DNA of 64,000 nucleotides from Lineus longissimus (Eukaryota > Nemertea > Pilidiophora > Heteronemertea > Lineidae), in NCBI RefSeq assembly GCF_910592395.1, contig NC_088320.1, forward strand, positions 10,170,001 to 10,234,000, read 5' to 3'. The notes beneath the pieces were generated by a model. That model had not been told where the DNA came from. It was given only the letters and a program-made list of their open reading frames with translations, and did no database searches. The stretch's first letter is position 1, and each line of letters begins with the position of its first letter. Shown piece after piece: positions 56,398 through 64,000 of the stretch. Both the position numbers and the translations under genes were made by a program.

Positions 56398-57979
56398 TGA
56401 AACGGCCAGGGGCCATTGTGCTCACCGTAAGTATTTTTAGTAGACAGTTACAGAAAGTGCTACAGTATGTAGGCCTCTCATAATTTATACATGCATCTGT
56501 GACCAGTTCAGAGCCGGCCCTGGCCAAGTGGTGAATCCGAGACTTGTGGTTCCAAGCTTGTAGAGTCTAGGTGAAAATGATAGTGAAGAAACGTGCCACT
56601 CCATGACAATGGTGAATATATTTTTAACTTTGACCTCAGTGACCCTGACAGGTAGGTCAAATAACAAACCAGGGTGATATGTGATGTAGACACATCCACC
56701 TGACCATAACAATTTCATCACTCGTTACACTACAGCAATCGGCAAAAAACGATTTCCAAGATGGCCGCCTAATTAAATCTATGGCACCAAATAAATCAAA
56801 AAATGAAGAAAATGTAAGATAGAACTCAGAAAAGAAAAAAGGAAAAGATGAAAAATAAAAATATTTTTGGCTGTCCTTGACCGGGGTTTGAACTCACGAC
56901 CTTTGGATTGCCACAATACGAGGAAAAACACACAAAACATGCAATTTCGGCCATATTTGAATTCCGATCTGGCTGAAACTTGGCATACAAATAGTGGCTT
57001 CTTAGATGCATCATTACACAAAATTAAAACTCTTTACATTGAACAACGACAAAACGTACCAAGAACGGTAAAGTTTTCAACTTTGACCTCTGTGAACTTG
57101 AAAGGTGGGTCAAATCAAAAACCCGTAAGATATGTGATGTATCCTTGCTGGGAGTACCTACCATGAAACTTTTATCAAAAACAAATCAGTAATAAGCGAG
57201 AAATCACACTTTTTGAGTTTTGAGTTTGGGCCCCCTGGTGGCCAAGTCAATAATCAGACCGAACCAAAATTCAGTGTAAAAGGTCAACTGACCTAGGGGG
57301 TCATTTGTTTAAAGTTTCAAGTTCATAACTGTTGCGGTTGAGAAACGTGCCATAGTTACACTCAAACGGCAAATTTACACCATTTGACCTCTGCGACCTT
57401 AAAAAGTAGGTCAAATCCGAAAAATCGTGCAACATCTGAGGTAATCTTGCTAGGGGCCCCTGCCATAAAAATTTCATCAAAAACAATTTGCTAATAAGCA
57501 GGCTATTGCACTTCTTACTTTTTCTGTTTTGGCCCCCTGGTGGCAGAGTCAAGAATCAGATCAGGCTGAAATTCAGCACCAGAGGTTATCTGATATAGGG
57601 GGTTATATGTACAACGTTTCAAGCTCATAGCTTTGGTGGTTGAGAAACGTGCCATAGTTACACTCAAACGGCCAATTCACGCCATTTGACCTCTGCGACC
57701 TTGAAAAGTAGATCAAATTAAAAACCCGTTCGATATATGATGTATCCTTGCTATGAGTACCTACCACAAAAGTTTTATCGAAAACAAGTCACTAATAAGC
57801 GAGATATCACACTTTTTAGATATCCACATTTGGCCCCCTGGTGGCCAAGTAGAGAATCAGATCGGACAGAAATTTAGTGTCACGGGTCATCTGACCTAGG
57901 GGGTCATGTGTACAAAGTTTTAAGTTCATAGGCCTAGCGGTTAAAAAACGTGCCACTGTTTTTGAACTAGGATACGACG

Positions 57980-58038
<59 letters not shown>

Positions 58039-58082
58039 ACGACGGACACTGCGGTATCGTATAGACTCCCCTACGGTGAGCC
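56398..58082 (-). mobile_element. Non-autonomous Helentron, first subfamily, in transposase G
   Basis: 1,685 bp flanked by caccaaaaagAA and AAAAAcaaaacc (five A in the empty site). Its ends match Helentron 2 (GGCTCACCGTAG-type 5' end, tgaaacggccagg-type 3' end). It has three ~300-bp repeats with CTCF-like cores at 57,230, 57,532 and 57,832, a tRNA-T-arm-like block near 56,875, and (GAC)n at about 57,966-58,040. No ORF. Confidence 0.87.
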
Positions 58083-58307
58083 AAAAACAAAACCAGGGGT
58101 GGTGACTACAAGAAACATGTGATGATAACAATGCCGGACTTGCGAAGGAAGGCTGTCAAGAAGGCTGTTGCACGACGAGACAGACCGCCTGTACCAGAGT
58201 GGAAATGTCTCGACCCAAACAGCAGAAACTATGACCACTCCTACTTTCGGCGATCCTTCAAGATCCATCCAGCCACCAAGACATCCAAGAGGTTGCCATC
58301 GCGGTAA
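58083..58307 (+). pseudogene. Transposase G, 3' remainder
   Basis: Final ~75 codons of the transposase to the normal stop; no start of its own. Confidence 0.9.
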
Positions 58308-58851
58308 GAAAACTTTCAAATGTCAATTCAATATAATGATATTTTCTTTCAACTTCAACATATAGCTTACCAGGAAAAATGCATTTAGGGCGGTTGCCAT
58401 GGCCTGCACAGACTTTCTTGGCATTGCACCTTTTTCTACTTTGATTGACCCTTCCTCTTTCTATTGTCAAGTGCTCGACTTTCACGCACAGAGGATTATG
58501 ACAAAGATGACTTATATGATAACCTGCGCCAGTTTTGAATTTCAATTCATCATGGTCACACAAAAACATTGCCCGGTGTGCCGTCATTGTGACCGGCTTA
58601 TCTAAAAAACTTACTTTAACAAACCCGTATGTTACCCCCCTCTTTTTTTGTTTAGCCCCCTCCCAATTCAAACAAAAACCATTACTTTTATTCTTTGCTA
58701 ATATTCTTGCTCGTAATTCAGATACTTTTCTCTTTAATTCACCTGCTGAAATAAAAAAATTAGTGAAAGCTTGGTACCCTGCCACCCAGCGTGCTCTGTG
58801 CCCGACACCTCCCAAAATGAAAATAACATGCAAAACAATCAACACTTTCAT
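58258..58851 (-). CDS. His-Cys-box nuclease, copy G
   Basis: Intact 197 codons with Val195 to Asp near the C-terminus. Catalytic and zinc positions are conserved. Its transposase partner is destroyed by two Helentrons. Confidence 0.85.
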   Translation of the reverse strand: MKVLIVLHVIFILGGVGHRARWVAGYQAFTNFFISAGELKRKVSELRARILAKNKSNGFCLNWEGAKQKKRGVTYGFVKVSFLDKPVTMTAHRAMFLCDHDELKFKTGAGYHISHLCHNPLCVKVEHLTIERGRVNQSRKRCNAKKVCAGHGNRPKCIFPGKLYVEVERKYHYIELTFESFLTAMATSWMSWWLDGS

Positions 58852-59566
58852 TACTATTCACAATTGATGATTGTTATGAAACATATCTAGCCCAAAAAAG
58901 TAGAAAAATTTGAAATTATTTGAAATTTTTTGAAAATTTCAATTTTTGGCATTTTCACTTAAAAGCCCTGTAGGCCAGGGGGGGTTAAATTTGAGAATTT
59001 TCTTTTTTTCCACATTTTCCAATTTCAATGATATGTCCACACATTCTCAACACATTTCAGCCAATTCAAACGGTTTTTGTGGATTTCAGAGCTCATTTAC
59101 TATTTTTGACCTGTAACCCAAAACCCTCTAAATAGAGACAAGACCACAATTGATTTTCCAAGCCATTTCCAGTTATTTAAAATGCCTGCCATTAAAGAAT
59201 GCGTGGAGCTGTGAAACTGAAATTCGGATATGATATACGGGTTAGTCTTGCGAGTAACTGGTGCGATGGAAATTGGTGATTGACCACGGAAATTTTTTTT
59301 AAAATTGACAAGTTTGACACAAGTGGACATTTTTACCCATTTCGGCCATTTTCACTCCAAATTTGAACCACCCCCCCTATGGCCAGGTTGTCAAAATTCA
59401 AAATTATTTTTTTTACCAAACAATTTATTTATATCTGTAGACTTGCCACAGCAAATATTTTTTCAATACCTCTCCAAATATGTACTTGAGAGTAAAAAAC
59501 ATGCACTCGTCTAATAGATAGGCCTGGACCCTCCAACCTATGAATATTCATTAGTGGTCTTGTCTC
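58852..59566. other. Truncated last unit (copy H) ending in the inverted-repeat element
   Basis: The start of the spacer is normal, then the 432-bp element follows, and the array ends at its right terminal repeat. No transposase follows. Confidence 0.85.
59135..59566. mobile_element. 432-bp inverted-repeat element, copy 4, at array edge
   Basis: GAGACAAGACCAC at 59,135 and GTGGTCTTGTCTC at 59,554-59,566. To the right, atcgagtttg replaces the aatgaagaggg seen after the other three copies. Confidence 0.87.
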
Positions 59567-59641
59567 ATCGAGTTTGTTTACAATATGCAGCGCCATCTTG
59601 GAAAAGCCGTGACGTCACCGCGGTATCCTCCTTGAGCATTA

Positions 59642-60079
59642 ATGCAACCAACTGCTACCCACTGTAAGTCAGCTGAGCTGACCATGAGCCTCTTGTTGGT
59701 TTACGGCTTACTAGTGTGCTATTCTTATAAAAGTAACTCTTTGAGGTGTACATGTATTGCATCTTGCGAAATGGGGCACTGCTATGGAATCTGTTGCATG
59801 AAATGTAGGAGAAAACCAGTTCGTAGTGTCATGACACGGGGGAAACAAGTGTTGCAGCAAAAAAATCAGCTATTGGTTTTACAAAATCCATTCGGTTCTC
59901 AAAACAAAGAAAATCATTGTACAGGAGGAAGCCTGTTACACTATTTTGCGATCCTAATCTCGAGGTGTTTATTTTCAGCTTACGTCAGGAATATATTTCC
60001 CCAGTTAACTGATGCAGAATTCAACACCTTTGGAAATGAATGCATCAAGAACCAAAGGAAGCCGGGGAAGGAGGAGTAG
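59642..60079 (+). CDS. Hypothetical 145-aa ORF
   Basis: It opens at an ATG with a hydrophobic Cys-rich N-terminal half (residues about 15-55, several Cys) and ends in a basic tail. The C-terminal part, LTDAEFNTFGNECIKNQRK, looks like a helical domain edge, but I do not recognise the protein. It may be an exon of a larger gene, a transposon remnant, or chance. Confidence 0.25.
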   Translation: MQPTATHCKSAELTMSLLLVYGLLVCYSYKSNSLRCTCIASCEMGHCYGICCMKCRRKPVRSVMTRGKQVLQQKNQLLVLQNPFGSQNKENHCTGGSLLHYFAILISRCLFSAYVRNIFPQLTDAEFNTFGNECIKNQRKPGKEE

Positions 60080-60750
60080 TGACATGAGTGATGCCTGACC
60101 CCCATTCTCCTAGCGATCCTAAAGTCCGCTCATTTCACCGCCGACATCAAAGGAGGTGGATCGGCATGGGATATTGTTGCCGCTCTGGCCTTTTAGGCTG
60201 AACTGATTATACTAATTACACTACAAAACTTTTCATATTATATTTTGTTGTTGTCTTGAACTCTGTTGGGTACTATTAGACAAAAATGTTCGTTTTATAG
60301 CAGTTGGATTGGAATGCCATGATATCAAATACATGTAGCTTTTTTGTCGGTCACCAACATTCTGGTCGCCAATGGTAGCAATCATCTTTGACATCAGCTG
60401 GATTCTGCTCTCTGTTTTCCACATGAATTATATTGTACACTTCAATGTAGGATAGTGTCTTGAAAGAAGTGCTAATATAGGCCTACGCCAATAGATAAAG
60501 TAGAATTTTTGCTTACTTTTGTCTCTTCCGTTCCGTCAGGTGCCAGTGTGTAGGTCCATTGTTCACCAGGGGAGCTCTGCACTTTTGATAAGTTTAGCTA
60601 AATGGGTAATTTACCAGGATTTTTTCCGACTTCGATGTGTGTTTCAACAGTATGCACTTGAAAAATTTGAGTCAAGCGGCATGAGATTTTAGCCAATCAG
60701 GTTTGAGCTCAGTTTTAGCGACAATGGCGAGTGCAATTATGTTTACTGTA

Positions 60751-60870
60751 TAGCCTAGCCTGGTACCACTGGCCACCGTCAGACGACGCTGTTGTGTTTG
60801 ACCTATTTTGACTTTTGTATTGACGGGACGGACGGAGCGTCGTCTGACGGTGGCCAGTGGTACCAGGCTA
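60751..60870. mobile_element. Small foldback element (hAT-like MITE candidate)
   Basis: Perfect 35-bp inverted arms at 60,756-60,790 and 60,836-60,870 (tagcctggtaccactggcc... and its complement) enclose a 45-nt loop. The 7-bp direct repeat TACTGTA flanks it at 60,744-60,750 and 60,871-60,877, as expected of a target duplication. A 7-8-bp duplication would suit the hAT superfamily. A long-hairpin small-RNA source is an alternative. Confidence 0.75.
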
Positions 60871-61124
60871 TACTGTAGCCTAAATACAGGAAAAGACAAT
60901 GACACGTCGTATTTCAACGCATGTGCAATCGATCGTAAACAAAGACATTATTTCAATTCAGCACAGGCCTTGTTTTGCAAGGTCACAGTCTAAAACTTCT
61001 ATTTCATCGATTTTCAATGCAGATTCGTAGCCGAAATGCATCAAATGCATCAAATGAGTAACATAGAAACTAGATTACGCGTGGGAAGCCTCAATTGAGG
61101 CGGATACGCGAAAAAGAGTAGAAA

Positions 61125-62275
61125 ATGCGACTAGCAGACGACGCATTCAAATATGGCGTCGATGTATTGTGTGTACAAGAAACGCACATAAAAGGCACGG
61201 GGGCAGAGGAAATAACAACAATATAGTGCATGGATCTATAGCGACGGTAAAACAAAATACGAACTGTTCTATACCGGCCCAGAGGACAATAAACATCATG
61301 GTGTTGGACTAGTTATATCGAAAAACATTAAACCACAATTTCAACGAATCAATGATAGAATTTGCATGATGACAGCCAAAATGCCGAAACGAGATCTTGT
61401 CGTCGTAACAGCATATGCACATACATTACCGAATAGTGAGGAACATCCCGAAATTCGTGATAATTTCTATGACGATTTAGAAAGCATAATCAATAAACAG
61501 GCGAGGAGATCCCTCCTAATCATAGCAGGCGACTTTAAACGCAAAAACGGGCTCAGCATGGAGAGAATTTCCAGAGAACATGGGGAAATTCGGAAAAGGG
61601 ACAGTGAACAGCAATGGTCAATTCCTACTAGAGATGGCAAAAAGAAATGAACTCATCCTAACAAACACACTATATCAACATAAGATGGCTCACCGAACCA
61701 CTTGGGAAAGCCCCGGTCAAAGAAAAGACAAACTAACCGGCCAAATGAAACCGTGCAGAAACCAAATAGACTATGTAATGACCAGAATCCAACATAGAAT
61801 GATCATAACCGACTCTCGATCATACAGCGGCATTAATGTAGCGACGGACCATCGTCTACTACTAACAAAGATACGTTTAGACTGGTACAAAATGAAACCA
61901 AGCAAACATCAGCAAGGTCAACTCAACATCACGAAACTCGCCATAGATAAAGAAATGCAAGATGCATACTCCCGAAAGGTTGAGGAAAAGCTCCAAACTG
62001 AAGAAAATATGACCCCACAAGAACAATGGGATACCATCGTGAACGCATGTTTAGAAGCCGGGAAAGAGACAATAAGCAAAGAAAGAAACAAGAAACAAAG
62101 TGAAAACAAACTTATCAAAGAACTGTCAGCAAAACAAAAGAAACTCAGAGATGATCGAAATGCAACAACAGATCATGATAGACGGCGGGAACTACAAACA
62201 GAAAGATACGCAACTCTCAAACAAATCCACCAACTACTAGCAGAGGAGGAGAAACAGAAGATTGAAGTCAATTAG
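61125..62275 (+). pseudogene. LINE endonuclease segment (frameshifted)
   Basis: The sequence VDVLCVQETHIKG near 61,150-61,190 carries the catalytic Glu. Then comes a stop-containing stretch, GDF near 61,530 with one extra A turning GDFN into GDFK, NQIDYVM near 61,770 and the terminal DHR near 61,850. A 231-codon ORF (61,580-62,275) holds the endonuclease end and a Lys/Glu-rich linker. Several lesions make it inactive. Confidence 0.8.
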
Positions 62276-64000
62276 ATGAATTAGACAGATACAAAGATGA
62301 TTCCACTAAGATGTATCAAGTTATAAGGTCACTAAAATCGATCGAACCCCAGAAGAAAATACTGGTACAGGGAGAAAACGGTTTAGCCACAAACGAAAAA
62401 GAACAAGCCGACATCATCACCAAATTCTTCAACCAAACCTTTTGTGTAGATTGGGAGCTCGAAATACCAACAACACCCCCACAAGAAATGACGACAATGG
62501 ACGATACCTTTCACGACAAAAGAAGTAGACAACGCCATAAGAAGTCTAAAGAATGGGAAGAGTCCTGGATGTGACAACATCAAAGCCGAACTATTAAAGT
62601 ACGGGCCAAAAAAACTAAATACAAGCATAGCCAAGATACTTAACGACATAGCGAAAACAGGAACATTCCCAAGTGAAATAAAAAGAGGCATACTCATCCC
62701 CCTTCCGAAACCAGGAAAACCTCAAGGACCACCAGCTAACCTACGACCTATCATCCTCCTCTCAATGATCAGAAAAATACTTGCCATCTGCATGATCCGA
62801 AGAACCGCCGAGAAAATCAACACACACATTCCACGGAGTCAAGCTGCTTACAGATCCGGTAGAAGCACCACTGAACATGTCTTCGCATTCAAAATATTGG
62901 CAGAAAAAGCCGTAACATCAGCAGACTACACCATATACACACTCATGCTAGACATGAGTAAGGCTTTTGATACCGTGAAGAGAGAGACCCTATACCAAGA
63001 TCTCCGTGAGATACTCCAACCAGACGAACTCCACATGATGACGATTCTATTGAAGGATGTCACACTGAATGTAAAAGTCGGACGCGAAGTAGGAGCAGAA
63101 ATAAAGACTAACATAGGTGTCCCACAAGGAGACTGCGCCAGTCCAATCGCCTTCACGCTATACCTTGCTAAAGCCCTAAAACCAGAACGGACAGATATCC
63201 CACTAGAACACAACTACGCACAAACAGTAAAGACAGCCGAAGAACTCCAACCAGACCATCTCAAAGATCACACTTATGCCACACCCACAGACACATATAT
63301 GGAAATAGACGAGCAATATGCCGATGATATCAACTGGATCACCACAGCCCAACACAAAAGAACAGAAAAAGAGAAGATCGTCCCGAAACAACTCAAGAAA
63401 AGAAATCTAAACGTAAACGAAACAAAGACTGAGAAGCATACCATCACAAGAAACGGAAATGATGAATGGAAACGATGCAAACTGCTCGGGAGCCTACTAG
63501 ACACAGAAAAAGACATAAAACGAAGAAAAGGTTTGACCATCAGCACCTTCAACAAACTCAAGAACATCCTACAATCCTCCAAAATCGATCTCAAAACCAA
63601 ACTCCGAGTATTCAACACCTACCTCCGAAGCATATTCCTCTACAACTCAGAACTATGGACCCCAACCGCCAAACTTGAACAAGAAATTGATGCCTTCCAA
63701 CGTACCCTACTAAGAAAATTACTGGGAATTAGATGGCCACAAAGGATTTCAAACGAAGACCTCAATAAGAAGACACAACTAGAACCATGGTCCCAAGACA
63801 CCAAAAGAAGGAGACTGAGCTGGTTCGGCCACTTGCTTCGATTGAGTGAAGACACCCCAGCCAGGAAAGCCTTAGCCGAATCAATGCGAACAATCAAGAA
63901 ACCACGTGGGCGACCAAAGCTCACGTGGCTAAAACTCATATACCAAGGTCTGAAACTCCAACCAAACCATGACATTCAACATTTGAGTATTCTGGCTGCG
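62276..64000 (+). pseudogene. LINE reverse transcriptase segment
   Basis: The RT frame is open from about 62,510 to the edge; I read it fully and found no stop. Motifs: NGKSPGCDNI (about 62,550), LRPI and the fingers region, LDMSKAFD at 62,948-62,971 (first catalytic Asp), GVPQGD near 63,116-63,133, and YADD at 63,317-63,328. The tail has RRLSWFGHLLR and PRGRPKLTW, typical of RTE-type C-termini. Its upstream portion (62,278-62,510) is in another frame, so the copy is broken. Confidence 0.85.

Larger units (their letters stand above)
26069..59566 (+). repeat. Tandem array of transposase + nuclease units (copies A-G plus partial ends)
   Basis: Head-to-tail units recur with transposase starts at 27,173, 30,915, 34,671, 41,140, 45,334, 49,090 and 53,281. 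Spacing is 3,756 bp (B-C, E-F), 3,742 (A-B, after a 13-bp deletion), and 4,191-4,194 where a 432-bp inverted-repeat element is present (D-E, F-G). C-D is longer because of a Helentron. Units are nearly identical at nucleotide level. Each holds a plus-strand Mutator-like transposase, a tail-to-tail minus-strand nuclease and a ~1.0-kb spacer. The right edge at 59,566 coincides with the end of the inverted-repeat element. No long terminal inverted repeats of the unit were found; the junction reads CCCTCT-aatga-AGAGGG. Confidence 0.92.
59567..61070. other. Flank outside the array, no recognised gene
   Basis: The first sequence in the window without obvious array or Helentron similarity. It contains the weak ORF at 59,642-60,079 and the foldback element at 60,751-60,870. 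Near 59,610 a gacgtcac motif (CRE-like) sits about 30 bp before the ORF start, which could be a promoter element. Confidence 0.5.
61071..64000 (+). pseudogene. RTE-like non-LTR retrotransposon, degenerate, runs off right edge
   Basis: The coding potential of an APE endonuclease plus reverse transcriptase is present but spread over frames. It begins near 61,071 (LRVGSLN). Frame breaks lie near 61,090-61,120, at a stop near 61,220, at an extra A near 61,537, near 62,270, and near 62,500. Beyond 62,516 one frame stays open to the window edge. Clade assignment to RTE-like rests on the endonuclease ending (NQIDYVM...ATDHRLL) and the C-terminal RRLSWFGHLLR...GRPKLTW pattern, and is tentative. Confidence 0.8.

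Noticed and set aside
56089-58049. Arginine-rich short ORFs over (GAC)n tracts
   Set aside because: They are translations of microsatellite DNA at Helentron 5' ends.

Overview
This window looks like repeat-dense chromosomal DNA from an invertebrate animal, probably marine. It has no operons or ribosome-binding sites, it carries splice-like signals, and almost all of it is transposon. The content includes Helentron-type Helitrons, an I-PpoI-like nuclease, an RTE-like LINE, and ~300-bp repeats with CTCF-like sites. The species cannot be fixed from the sequence alone. No ordinary host gene was recognised.

Layout. (1) 1-12,434, minus strand: a Helentron (Helitron2-type rolling-circle transposon) whose 3' part lies off the left edge. 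It encodes a leader, a 2A ribosome-skipping motif, a cysteine protease resembling the herpesvirus tegument deubiquitinase fold, a charged 21-residue repeat, a zinc-finger-like segment, a Rep (HUH/YxxxY) domain and a Pif1-like helicase. One frameshift splits it. (2) 12,588-26,068, minus strand: a second, apparently complete 13.5-kb Helentron with a single 2,812-codon ORF of the same design. Its C-terminus carries two APE-type endonuclease domains, the first with its catalytic residues replaced and the second intact. (3) 12,435-12,587 plus 26,069-59,566: a head-to-tail tandem array with a basic unit of about 3,756 bp. Each unit carries a plus-strand Mutator-like DDE transposase (734 aa) and, on the minus strand and overlapping it tail-to-tail, a 197-aa His-Cys-box (I-PpoI-like) nuclease. 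Seven transposase copies are present (A-G): three intact (D, E, F) and four broken. All seven nuclease ORFs are intact. Some units also contain a 432-bp inverted-repeat element. Non-autonomous Helentrons have landed in A-tracts of copies C and G. (4) 59,567-61,070: low-repeat flank with a weak ORF and a small hAT-like foldback element. (5) 61,071-64,000: a frameshifted RTE-like non-LTR retrotransposon running off the right edge.

How the parts relate. The transposase/nuclease array is the older substrate. Helentrons repeatedly inserted into its A/T tracts, one of them splitting the left-most visible nuclease gene. The Helentron ends share asymmetric inverted repeats that covary between subfamilies, a terminal-side microsatellite, and ~300-bp repeats carrying CTCF-like and nuclear-receptor-like motifs. 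The most novel element is the pairing of a Mutator-like transposase with a His-Cys-box nuclease. The second is the Helentron polyprotein with a 2A motif, a viral-like protease and a dead/active endonuclease pair.
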